A stretch of 64,000 bases of DNA. Origin: Pseudomonadota bacterium (GTDB lineage: Bacteria; Pseudomonadota; Alphaproteobacteria; Rhodospirillales; Magnetospirillaceae). The position numbers and the translations under genes are program-made. Where the stretch lies: assembly GCA_021793155.1 (NCBI GenBank), contig JAJYTF010000022.1, positions 1 to 64,000 on the forward strand. The letters are read 5' to 3'. Each line of letters starts with the position of its first letter. The first letter of the stretch is position 1. Positions 1 to 7,177 of the stretch are shown in pieces. The notes beneath the pieces were generated by a model, which was not told where the DNA came from, ran no database searches, and saw only the letters and a list, made by a program, of their open reading frames with translations.

Positions 1-29
1 GGCTTATTCGCTGTGATACGTTTCGTCAT
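1..29 (-). CDS. Possible 5' end of an unknown gene, cut by the left edge
   Basis: An ATG on the minus strand at 29 is preceded by an AAGGAAAG-type ribosome binding site about 8 bases upstream and opens a frame reading MTKRITANK before the window ends. Nine codons are too few to recognise a family. It is listed because the start signal is good and it would be transcribed away from the rest of the accessory region; it could equally be chance. Confidence 0.3.
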
Positions 30-620
30 GGCGTTGCTTTCCTTTCGTGGAATCAGCACCCCGAGCCTACTGGCTCAAGGCGAGCAACGCCTACCTTTCA
101 AATTTCAACAGCGGGCGGGACATCCCCTGCTCCCCTGCACGTATGGGTAATGTCTAACAAACTCGCGGTGCCGACAACGGCCAACGCATCCCCGCAGTTA
201 CAAGTCGAGATTTTCAAATATCGAAAACTCGCAACGGGAGGTTACTATCGACACAAAGGTCCGGTGATGGCCCGCGATAGCCAGTGCAGCCATTCGCCTA
301 AGGACGGCGATCCGGAATCGGCACAGACCCAACGGACGTCTTCCACGGGCGCAATTTCACCGTTTCCGGCCCGGTCAGGAACGATGGCTATCAACCGACT
401 GTCCAGAAGACGTTCTTCTGGTGCGTACGCCAGCTTCCTTGATGGAACCGGGCACGATGGCGCGCACCTTCACGTCGGGGAATACCCAAGCGCGGATGGG
501 GGCTATCCGGGATGTTGTCGCCGGTGGCCCGCCCCCGATGTCGCCTGAAGGCGGGCGATGGCCAGGGCCATCGGGTCTTTGGCCTCGGCCGACCTTCGGC
601 GCGCCGAGGCTGTGGCCTGA
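30..620. other. Stretch without a recognisable gene
   Basis: About 590 bases at the left of the accessory region contain no open frame that looks like a known protein. Frames here are short, use start codons without good ribosome binding sites, and overlap one another on both strands. The stretch may hold decayed sequence or an unrecognised small gene. The structured leader of the next gene begins at about 621. Confidence 0.4.
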
Positions 621-834
621 GGGGCTCCGCCCCTGGCGCGGGCAAGGGGCCGCTATCGCTCGGCCGGCGGCGTTTCCCCGGCCTTCCGCGCTCCGGAGTC
701 CGTCCGGGGCTTGTGCAGCCCGGGTGATCCCCCTCGCCACCGGCCGCCCTTGCCCTTGCCGCCCCCGGTCTCGCCGACGGGCAGGGGTGCAGCGCAGCGC
801 TGCGCTGACACCCCAAGCCCCAAGGAGAGACCCT
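621..834 (+). repeat. Structured leader repeat, copy 1 (upstream of ParB-like gene)
   Basis: This leader is near-identical to 3532-3733, upstream of the DUF932 gene. Both start with GGGGCTCCGCCCC, contain the block CCCTCGCCACCGGCCGCCC and the block TCTCGCCGACGGGCAGGGG, and end in a purine-rich ribosome binding site just before the ATG. Copy 1 is slightly longer (an extra CTCCGGAGTCCGTCCGGGG-like segment near 691-709). The sequence has many complementary segments, so a folded 5' untranslated RNA or a duplicated promoter cassette is likely. Confidence 0.8.
784..814 (+). promoter_or_regulatory. Leader hairpin next to the ribosome binding site, copy 1
   Basis: The self-complementary core CAGCGCAGCGCTGCGCTG is bracketed by GGGGTG and CACCCC, giving an almost perfect 15-bp stem with a single bulged A. 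It ends about 8 bases before the AAGGAGAGA ribosome binding site of the ParB-like gene. The same hairpin occurs at 3684-3714. It could act as a protein-binding palindrome on DNA or as a hairpin in the mRNA that controls translation; the sequence does not decide between these. Confidence 0.6.
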
Positions 835-2772
835 ATGACGATGACCATCCTCAAGGATATCCCGCTCAACAAGCTGGTGCCCTCCGCCGCCAATGTGCGC
901 CGCACCGGCCGGGAGGCCGGGCTGGAGGAACTGGCCGCCAGCATCGCCGCCCACGGCCTGTTGCAGAGCCTTGCCGTCCGCCCGCTGGTGGATGGGGAGG
1001 GCGCCGACACCGGCAAGTTCGAGGTGATTGGCGGCGGCCGGCGGCTGGCCGCGCTGAGACTCTTGGCGAAGCGCAAGGCGGTGGCGAAGACCGCGCCGGT
1101 GCCCTGCCTGATCCACGACGCCGGGACGGCGGAAGAGTTATCGCTGGCCGAAAACGTGGTAAGGGCGTCACTCCACCCGGCCGATGAGGTAGAAGCCTTT
1201 GAGCGTCTTCATCGGGAACACGGCTTCGGCGCCGAGGAGATCGCCGCCCGCTTCGGCGTTACCCCCGCCGTGGTCAGGCAGCGGCTGCGGCTGGGCGCCG
1301 CCAGCCCCAGGCTGATGGCCCTCTACCGGGAGGGCACGATCAATCTGGATCAGCTGATGGCTTTCTGCCTGACCGACGACCATGCCCGCCAGGAACAGGC
1401 CTGGGACCATCTGTCGTGGAACAAGTCGCCCGAGATGATCCGCCGCCTGCTGACCGAAACCCACGTGTCGGCCCGCGACCGCCGCGCCCTGTTCGTCGGC
1501 GCCGAGGCTTATACGGCGGCCGGTGGGGAAATCCTGCGCGACCTGTTCACCGAGGACGATGGCGGCTATTTCGCCGATGCCGCCCTGTTGGACAGGCTGG
1601 TGCGGGAGAAGCTGGAGGCGATGGCCGCCGAGGTGCTGGCCGAGGGCTGGAAATGGGCCGAGGCCACGCCCGATTTCCCCCATGCCCACGGCCTGCGCCG
1701 CCTCTACCCGCAGGCGGTGGAGTTGTCGGCCGAGGAACGGGCGCGGCTTGACGCGCTCACCGCCGAGGCCGAAGCGCTGTCGGCCGAATACGACGGGGGC
1801 GGGTTGCCCGAGGAGGTGGCGCCGCGCTGGGACGAACTGTCGGCCGAGATCGACCGCCTGTCCGAGCGGCGCTACGACTATCCGGCCGAGGAGCGGGGGA
1901 GGGCCGGGGTGTTCGTCTGCCTCGGCCATGACGGGCAGGCGCGCATCGAACGCGGTTTCGTCCGCGCCGAGGACGAGCCCTTGCGGGAGGTGGTGGCGGA
2001 GGCGGAAGAGCCGCCGGCGGCCGAGGAAGAGCCATTGGCCGAAACGGCGTCGGCGTCGGACAGCGAACCCGCCGTCGAAATCGAGGAGATGGACGAGCCG
2101 CTTTCGGATCGGCTGGTCACCGACCTGACCGCCCATCGCACCATGGGCTTACGCGACGCCCTGGCCGAGCGGCCGGCTGTCGCCCTGCTCGCTCTCGCGC
2201 ATTCCCTGGTTCTGGAGATCTTCTACCACGGCTACGACCGGGGCGGCTGCCTGGAACTCCGCGCCAGCAGCCCGGCCTTGGGCGGGCATGCCCAAGGGAT
2301 CGAGGACGCCCCGGCCGGCCGGCGGGTAGCCGAACGCCATGGCCGCTGGGCGCAGGAGGTGCCGCGCGACAGTGCCGCTCTCTGGGGGTGGATCACCGGC
2401 CTCGACGAGGACACCCGGCTGTCGCTGCTCGCCCATTGCGTGGCGCTGACCGTGCAGGCGGTGCGGCTGCCCTACGACCGCCGGCCGCGCGCGCTGGCTC
2501 ATGCTGATGTGCTGGCAGTGGCGGTGGGGCTCGACATGACCGCGTGTTGGGCACCGACGGTGAACAGCTATTTCGGCCGGGTGACCAAGGCCCGCATTCT
2601 CGAGGCGGTGCGGGAAGCGGTGTCGGACGAGGCGGCCGATCGCCTCGCCGGCCTGAAGAAGGCGGAGATGGCGGAGGCCGCCGAACGGCTGCTGGCCGGT
2701 ATCGGCTGGCTGCCGGCCCTGTTGCGCACCCCCGAATTGCCAGTGGATGAGACTTCGGCCGCCGCGGAATAG
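835..2772 (+). CDS. ParB/Spo0J-family protein of an accessory element
   Basis: A 645-residue protein whose N-terminal third is a ParB-like module: NKLVPSAANVRR near the start, then GLEELAASIAAHGLLQSLAV, GGGRRLAALRLL and LAENVVRASLHPADEVEAF (about residues 101-120), followed by a helix-turn-helix EEIAARFGVTPAVVRQRL (about 132-150). The remaining ~450 residues, including an acidic Glu-rich stretch near 386-422, are not recognised. Chromosomal ParB is usually about 300 residues and follows parA; no parA is seen here. Long ParB-like proteins of this sort are typical of plasmids and integrated elements. The ATG at 835 follows AAGGAGAGACCCT; the frame is open further upstream but runs through the leader repeat, so the later start is preferred. 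DNA binding is likely; a role in partition is inference. Confidence 0.85.
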   Translation: MTMTILKDIPLNKLVPSAANVRRTGREAGLEELAASIAAHGLLQSLAVRPLVDGEGADTGKFEVIGGGRRLAALRLLAKRKAVAKTAPVPCLIHDAGTAEELSLAENVVRASLHPADEVEAFERLHREHGFGAEEIAARFGVTPAVVRQRLRLGAASPRLMALYREGTINLDQLMAFCLTDDHARQEQAWDHLSWNKSPEMIRRLLTETHVSARDRRALFVGAEAYTAAGGEILRDLFTEDDGGYFADAALLDRLVREKLEAMAAEVLAEGWKWAEATPDFPHAHGLRRLYPQAVELSAEERARLDALTAEAEALSAEYDGGGLPEEVAPRWDELSAEIDRLSERRYDYPAEERGRAGVFVCLGHDGQARIERGFVRAEDEPLREVVAEAEEPPAAEEEPLAETASASDSEPAVEIEEMDEPLSDRLVTDLTAHRTMGLRDALAERPAVALLALAHSLVLEIFYHGYDRGGCLELRASSPALGGHAQGIEDAPAGRRVAERHGRWAQEVPRDSAALWGWITGLDEDTRLSLLAHCVALTVQAVRLPYDRRPRALAHADVLAVAVGLDMTACWAPTVNSYFGRVTKARILEAVREAVSDEAADRLAGLKKAEMAEAAERLLAGIGWLPALLRTPELPVDETSAAAE

Positions 2773-2779
2773 ACGACAA

Positions 2780-2809
2780 GGCCGGGGCCGCCACTGTGCG
2801 GTCCCGGCC
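2780..2809. terminator. Hairpin between convergent genes
   Basis: GGCCGGGGCCGC and GCGGTCCCGGCC form a 12-bp stem with one G-T pair and a 6-base loop, eight bases after the stop of the ParB-like gene and before the convergent TumA-like gene. There is no clear T-run on either side, so it may slow or stabilise rather than strictly terminate. Confidence 0.5.
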
Positions 2810-2883
2810 CCTGGCCGAAGGATATAGGCAGAAAATTCGGCCGCGCGCCCCTTGGCGCGCGGCGGTTCGGTCGGCAGAATCCG

Positions 2884-3300
2884 TTACCGCGATGACGGCA
2901 TGGAGGTCGGGGCACCGGCATGCCAGCGGGAGGCCGCCAGAAGATCGACGTCAATTTCCAGACGGTCGTAGGTGGTGCGCGGCACCACGACCTTTCCCTC
3001 CTTGCGCAAGCTGACCAAGCCGTAACGCTCCAGCATCTTCAACGAACGCGACAGGTTCGAACTCCGTCGGCCGGTCAACCGCTCCAGGTCGCCGATGGAA
3101 GCCGGCTTGCTGACCGCAATGATCTCCAGCAGCAACTGGTTCTTTGACGACAGCACCTGCGCCAGGCTTTCCATAGACGAGAACCAGACCTTCGGCTCGT
3201 CGGGGTCGGGCTTGTGCTCGCCACGGGCGATGGCCATCAGCCGGGCGTTTTGCTGGTCGTAGTTGGCAATCCCTATGCGGACGACATGTTGCTTCGTCAT
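2884..3300 (-). CDS. TumA-type (HVO_A0114-like) HTH antitoxin/regulator
   Basis: A 138-residue DNA-binding protein. The N-terminal part has the signature of TumA/HVO_A0114-family antitoxins: MAIARGEHKPDPDEPKVWF followed by SMESLAQVLSSKNQLLLEII. A winged helix follows (IGDLERLTGRRSSNLSRSL, MLERYGLVSLRKEGKVVVP). In this family the antitoxin usually follows a TumE (DUF6516) toxin gene and represses the pair. Here the upstream gene, four bases away, encodes a different-looking 67-residue product, so the module is atypical. Its position inside the accessory region fits an element-maintenance role. Family assignment is from remembered sequence features; the toxin pairing is uncertain. Confidence 0.75.
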   Translation of the reverse strand: MTKQHVVRIGIANYDQQNARLMAIARGEHKPDPDEPKVWFSSMESLAQVLSSKNQLLLEIIAVSKPASIGDLERLTGRRSSNLSRSLKMLERYGLVSLRKEGKVVVPRTTYDRLEIDVDLLAASRWHAGAPTSMPSSR

Positions 3301-3304
3301 GACT

Positions 3305-3508
3305 TCAGTCCCTTCGGGCTAGGATCCGACCCACCGACGAAAAGAAGTCGGTCAGCACCTCGGCGCCGCTGACAGTGTCGTAAACCACCATCTCCGGCAG
3401 GGTATCACGCATCCCGTCGTCCCGGTCCACAGACATCATCTGCTGATAAGTGATGCAAACCCCTGGCTCGCAGGGTGGCCTCGGGCAATAGGCTGTAATG
3501 CGAGACAT
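3305..3508 (-). CDS. Small protein preceding the TumA-like gene; possible toxin or TumE remnant
   Basis: A 67-residue frame starts with ATG at 3508 and ends four bases before the TumA-like gene, so the two would be translated together. The N-terminus holds three cysteines (CPRPPCEPGVC). The C-terminus GAEVLTDFFSSVGRIL resembles the closing helix of TumE toxins (a hydrophobic LxxDFxxxVxxL pattern), but the central part of TumE is absent. It may be a shortened TumE after an internal deletion or an unrelated small toxin. No convincing ribosome binding site precedes the ATG, so the start is uncertain. Confidence 0.45.
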   Translation of the reverse strand: MSRITAYCPRPPCEPGVCITYQQMMSVDRDDGMRDTLPEMVVYDTVSGAEVLTDFFSSVGRILARRD

Positions 3509-3531
3509 TTCCTAGAGAAAGGCTGGGGCTA

Positions 3532-3733
3532 GGGGCTCCGCCCCACGCGCGGGCAAGGGGTCGCTGGCGCTCGCCCGGCGGCGTCTCCCCGGCCTTCCGC
3601 GGCTGAAGCCTTGTGCAGGCCGGGCGATCCCCCTCGCCACCGGCCGCCCTTGCCCTTGCTACCCCCGGTCTCGCCGACGGGCAGGGGTGCAGCGCAGCGC
3701 TGCGCTGACACCCCAGGCCAAGGAGACGGGATC
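3532..3733 (+). repeat. Structured leader repeat, copy 2 (upstream of DUF932 gene)
   Basis: Second copy of the leader at 621-834. Similarity runs from GGGGCTCCGCCCC to the ribosome binding site and is strongest in the last ~110 bases (about 3626-3714), where only a few bases differ from copy 1. The two leaders drive unrelated proteins, so the conserved part is regulatory and not coding. Confidence 0.8.
3684..3714 (+). promoter_or_regulatory. Leader hairpin next to the ribosome binding site, copy 2
   Basis: Base-for-base the same hairpin as at 784-814: GGGGTG, the palindrome CAGCGCAGCGCTGCGCTG, then ACACCCC. It lies five bases before AAGGAGACGG, the ribosome binding site of the DUF932 gene. 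Confidence 0.6.
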
Positions 3734-4924
3734 ATGATCACCAGCAACACGAGTGAAACGGCGGCATCCGGGGCGTTCCGGGTGGATGTGGGACGCGGCC
3801 AGCGGATCGGCCGGGTGTCGTCCGAATGGTTCTCCCGCCCCGACGACGAACGCTATCTGAACCTGTCCGCCCTCTATGACTCGGTGCGCGCCCGCGCCGA
3901 TCGCGCTACCGCGCGCACGGTGGAGAGCCGCGCCGTGCGGGTGGAGGCCTCGCGCGACGACGCCGAACGCCTGTCGCTGTTCCTGCCGGGGCAGGAGGCG
4001 CCGATTTCCCCCACCCATTGGAGCTTCGGCCAGCTGTGCGGTCTGGTTGGTGCGCCGTCGGCCTATCTGCGGCAGCTGCCGGCCCCGCTGGCCGGGATCA
4101 ACCTGCAATACGGCCTGTCCGCCCACCGGGGCGAACTGGTCAAGACCCTGGAGACCGAGGACGGCCGCACCGAGTTGCGTGCCGTCACCGGCCCCGATTA
4201 TGGCCGGATCTGGGATCACGAACTGGTGTCCGCCGTCATGCGCTTCGCCGGCAACGGCACCGGGGATACCCGCTGGAAGGTGCCGGGGGTGCTGGATTGG
4301 GCCAGCATGACCCACAACCCCTTCGCCGATATCACCAAGGAGACCACCACCCTCTACGCCAGCGACCGCGACGTGTTCCTGTTCCTGGTCGACGACACCC
4401 ACCCCATCGAGGCCGGCAAGCTGGCCGACGGCTCCCCCGACCTCTATTTCCGCGGCTTCTATTGCTGGAATTCCGAGGTGGGCTCGAAGAGCTTAGGGAT
4501 TGCCTCGTTCTATCTGCGCGCCGTCTGCCAGAACCGAAACTTATGGGGAGTGGAAGGCTTCGAGGAGATCACCATCCGCCATTCGAAATTCGCCGCCCAG
4601 CGCTTCGCCCATGAGGCGGCGCCCGCTCTGACCAATTTCGCCGAGTCCAGCCCCGCCCCCTTCGTCGCCGGCATCGGTGCTGCCCGCGCCCGCATCGTTG
4701 CCCGGACCGACGACGACCGCGACGAGTTCCTGAGGAAGCGCGGCTTCTCCAAGCCGGAGACAGCGAAGATCATCGACACCGTGCTGACCGAGGAAGGTCG
4801 GCCGCCGGAAAGCGTGTTTGACTTTGTCCAGGGGATCACCGCCCTGGCGCGCGGCAAAGCCCATCAGGATGCCCGGTTGGACCTCGAGGCCAAGGCCAAG
4901 CGCTTGCTGGAACAGGCAGCCTGA
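3734..4924 (+). CDS. DUF932 domain protein
   Basis: A 396-residue soluble protein of the DUF932 family, which is common on plasmids, phages and integrated elements; some relatives are called phage/plasmid-like TIGR03299-type proteins. Recognisable stretches include QEAPISPTHWSFGQLCGLVG, LRAVTGPDYGRIWDHELV, YASDRDVFLFLVDDTHPIE and FYCWNSEVGSKSLGIASFY. The molecular role of the family is not established. The ATG at 3734 follows AAGGAGACGGGATC. It shares its leader with the ParB-like gene and so is probably controlled in the same way. Confidence 0.85.
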   Translation: MITSNTSETAASGAFRVDVGRGQRIGRVSSEWFSRPDDERYLNLSALYDSVRARADRATARTVESRAVRVEASRDDAERLSLFLPGQEAPISPTHWSFGQLCGLVGAPSAYLRQLPAPLAGINLQYGLSAHRGELVKTLETEDGRTELRAVTGPDYGRIWDHELVSAVMRFAGNGTGDTRWKVPGVLDWASMTHNPFADITKETTTLYASDRDVFLFLVDDTHPIEAGKLADGSPDLYFRGFYCWNSEVGSKSLGIASFYLRAVCQNRNLWGVEGFEEITIRHSKFAAQRFAHEAAPALTNFAESSPAPFVAGIGAARARIVARTDDDRDEFLRKRGFSKPETAKIIDTVLTEEGRPPESVFDFVQGITALARGKAHQDARLDLEAKAKRLLEQAA

Positions 4925-5020
4925 TGTGTGAACCCGCGCATCCGCATGGCCGGGTGCGCGGGTTGCCGACATTGCGGAATGGCGGATCGGCCTCGTCTAT
5001 CACAAAGGGCATATACCGCG

Positions 5021-5064
5021 CGCGCCGGCCGTCGGCCGGCGCGAAGACCGGGCGTTCGCCCGGT
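5021..5064. other. Two tandem GC-rich hairpins downstream of the DUF932 gene
   Basis: CGCGCCGGCC/GGCCGGCGCG (5021-5043, 3-base loop) and ACCGGGCG/CGCCCGGT (5047-5064, 2-base loop) are both perfect. They lie between the DUF932 stop and the tRNA gene, in a 255-base stretch with no gene. They may serve as a transcription stop without a T-run, or as structure near the end of the integrated element. Confidence 0.45.
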
Positions 5065-5179
5065 GGCTTCGTCGGTGGGTCGGTCTTCTACTGCTCGCCG
5101 AGCACTTTGCCCGCCTGTCTGTCGCCGTGACCCCACTGTGACCCCAGCGACTTTTTCGGACTGTGAAACCGGCTGAAAC

Positions 5180-5256
5180 TGGTGCGCCCGGCGGGATTCG
5201 AACCCACGGCCCCAGGATTAGGAATCCTGTGCTCTATCCTGCTGAGCTACGGGCGC
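5180..5256 (-). tRNA. tRNA-Arg (anticodon CCT)
   Basis: The minus strand folds as a complete cloverleaf: acceptor GCGCCCG pairs with CGGGCGC, D arm GCTC..GAGC, anticodon stem AGGAT/ATCCT around the loop TTCCTAA, and T arm with GGTTCGAATCC. The anticodon complement is at 5220-5222. CCA is encoded (5180-5182). It reads AGG arginine codons, rare in GC-rich genomes. Its 3' end points to the accessory region 1-5180, as expected for a tRNA gene used as an integration site. Confidence 0.96.
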
Positions 5257-5327
5257 GCCGGGAGTCTTATCGCATGCCGGACGGCGGCGATCAAGGAAGG
5301 GCGCGCGGTGGTTCGGCTGCGCATTGG

Positions 5328-6284
5328 TCAGGCCAGGCTGCGGAAGCGGTTGGTGGCGGCGACCAGGGCGGTGCGGATGCCGGGTTCCATGGCTGAATGG
5401 CCGGCGTCGGGGATCACCTGGAACGTGCTTCCCGGCCAGGTGTGGGCCAGATCATCGGCGGTGGAGATGGGGCAGACCACGTCGTAGCGCCCCTGTACGA
5501 TGGTGGCCGGTTTTCCGTGCAGCCGGCGGATGTCGCGCAGCAGCTGGTTTTCCGCCAGAAACCCCTGGTTCACCATGTAGTGGGCTTCGATGCGGGCCAT
5601 CGCCAGCGCCGCCGCCGACATCCGCATCTCTCCCGGCTCGGCCAGCAGGCGCGAGCAGGACTCTTCGTAGGCGCACCAGGCCTGCGCTGCCGGCAGGTGG
5701 ACCGCCGGGTTGGGGTCGGTGAGCTGCCGGTGATAGGCCGCCAGCGGGTTCCTCCGTTCGGCCTCGGGCAGGAAGCCGAGGAAGGCGCGTCCTGCTTCGG
5801 GGAAGAAGCGACCCATCTGATGGAGGAACCAGTCCACCTCGTCCGGGCGGAACAGGAAGATGCCGCGCAGGACGAAGGCCAGGCAGCGCTCGGGGTGGGC
5901 CTCGCCATAGGCCAGCGCCAGGGTGCTGCCCCAGGAGCCGCCGAATACCAGCCAGCGGTCTATGTCCAGATGCTGACGCAGCACTTCCAGGTCGTTTACC
6001 AGATCGGCAGTGGTGTTCTCGGCAATCAGCGCATTGGGCACCGAGCGGCCTGCTCCCCGCTGGTCGAACAGGACGATGCGGTAGGCCTTCGGATCGAAGA
6101 AACGCCGATGGGCGGCGGCGCAGCCGGCACCCGGCCCGCCATGCAGGAAGACCACGGGAATGCCCTTGGGGTTGCCCGATTCTTCCCAATACAGGCGATG
6201 CAGCCCGCCAACCGGCAGCCAGCCTTGACGGTATGGCTCGATGGGCGGGTACAACTCGCCCATCAGATCCTTGTCGCCCTTCAT
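5328..6284 (-). CDS. pip: Proline iminopeptidase (alpha/beta hydrolase)
   Basis: A 318-residue cytoplasmic peptidase that removes N-terminal proline from peptides (family S33). The oxyanion motif HGGPG is at about 48-52, the nucleophile elbow GGSWGS has Ser near 117, and the acid and base are in GRYDVVCP and DAGHSAMEPG. FDQRGAGRS is also typical. The ATG at 6284 follows GGAGGAGCG and overlaps the stop of the upstream nuclease-like gene in ATGA, so the two are translationally coupled. Length matches the family. Confidence 0.93.
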   Translation of the reverse strand: MKGDKDLMGELYPPIEPYRQGWLPVGGLHRLYWEESGNPKGIPVVFLHGGPGAGCAAAHRRFFDPKAYRIVLFDQRGAGRSVPNALIAENTTADLVNDLEVLRQHLDIDRWLVFGGSWGSTLALAYGEAHPERCLAFVLRGIFLFRPDEVDWFLHQMGRFFPEAGRAFLGFLPEAERRNPLAAYHRQLTDPNPAVHLPAAQAWCAYEESCSRLLAEPGEMRMSAAALAMARIEAHYMVNQGFLAENQLLRDIRRLHGKPATIVQGRYDVVCPISTADDLAHTWPGSTFQVIPDAGHSAMEPGIRTALVAATNRFRSLA

Positions 6285-7129
6285 CGCTCCTCCGCTCGGT
6301 TGGTGCCGTCGAGCATCTCGATCTGCTCCGGCCGGATGACCTCGACCACCGGCCCCACAGTCTTGCCGATCCATCCCCTTATCCGCAACCGGCGGCCCGT
6401 CATGCGCCGCGGGTCGGCACCGAACGGGGCGAGCGACGGATCGTCGTCGAATCGGGCGAACACCGCCCTCGGCACCTGCACCGTCAGACTGCGCCGCCAG
6501 TTGCCGCCCAGATGCAGGACCAGATCACCCTTGATCAGGCGGGAGGACGCGACCCGGCCTTCCACCAGTTGGATGCTGCCGACCAGGCGCGGCGTCTCGT
6601 CCGAGCGCCGGACCCGATAGTCGGGCAGGCGCCAGATCCCGCGCCCGGCCCGCCGGGCTTCGGCTTCCGCCGCCAGCATGGCCGCCGCGCCGGACCGGCT
6701 GTCGGCGGTCGCGGCAACCCGCGCCCAGCCTCGGCGGAGCAGTTCCGTCTGCAGCCAGCGGCCGTCGGCGGTCACCACCTGGGCTGACCGGCGTCCATAG
6801 CGGTCGGTGGCGGTGCCGTTGCCGTAAAGCGCCACCGGCCCGCCGCCGGCCAGTTCACCCAGAGCGGCGGTCGCCTGTTCCGCGGCCGGCCACGGCGTGT
6901 CGATGGGCAAGCGCAACGGCCGCTGCGGCAATTCGATGCCGGCCAGGCTGACCCGGCTGCCATCGGTCAAATCGACGACGCCGTTCGCCTCGACTCTCTG
7001 CACGGGGAATTCTCCGACGAACGGCAGCGAGGGCAAGTCGGACGGTGCCGGGACCGACTGCGCCCATCCGGGCTGGCCGGCCAGGATCAGGCAGACGGAT
7101 AGGGAAGGCAGGGATCGGCGAAGGAACAT
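6281..7129 (-). CDS. Secreted thermonuclease-like (SNase fold) protein, catalytic motifs altered
   Basis: A 282-residue protein with a signal peptide (LPSLSVCLILAGQPGWAQS) and an SNase-like fold from about residue 45: VVDLTDGSRVSLAGIELPQ, then DRYGRRSAQVV and LLRRGWARV. In active thermonucleases the first motif reads RLxGIDxPE, giving a catalytic Arg and Glu; here Ser and Gln stand in those places, so nuclease activity is doubtful. The C-terminal ~100 residues (after IWRLPDY) are a separate domain, not identified. It lies upstream of pip with a 4-base overlap. Probably periplasmic. Confidence 0.7.
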   Translation of the reverse strand: MFLRRSLPSLSVCLILAGQPGWAQSVPAPSDLPSLPFVGEFPVQRVEANGVVDLTDGSRVSLAGIELPQRPLRLPIDTPWPAAEQATAALGELAGGGPVALYGNGTATDRYGRRSAQVVTADGRWLQTELLRRGWARVAATADSRSGAAAMLAAEAEARRAGRGIWRLPDYRVRRSDETPRLVGSIQLVEGRVASSRLIKGDLVLHLGGNWRRSLTVQVPRAVFARFDDDPSLAPFGADPRRMTGRRLRIRGWIGKTVGPVVEVIRPEQIEMLDGTNRAEER

Positions 7130-7177
7130 CCCTAGAATTTAACCCAGGGGCGAAGTCGGCGCCATGCCGGGCACGGC

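Noticed and set aside
150-548. Open frame of 132 codons on the plus strand
   Set aside because: No family resemblance and a composition like random high-GC frames, and it overlaps several other frames.
421-834. In-frame upstream extension of the ParB-like gene (138 more codons)
   Set aside because: It runs through the leader that is duplicated before the unrelated DUF932 gene, so the shared sequence is better explained as non-coding; the ATG at 835 has a good ribosome binding site.
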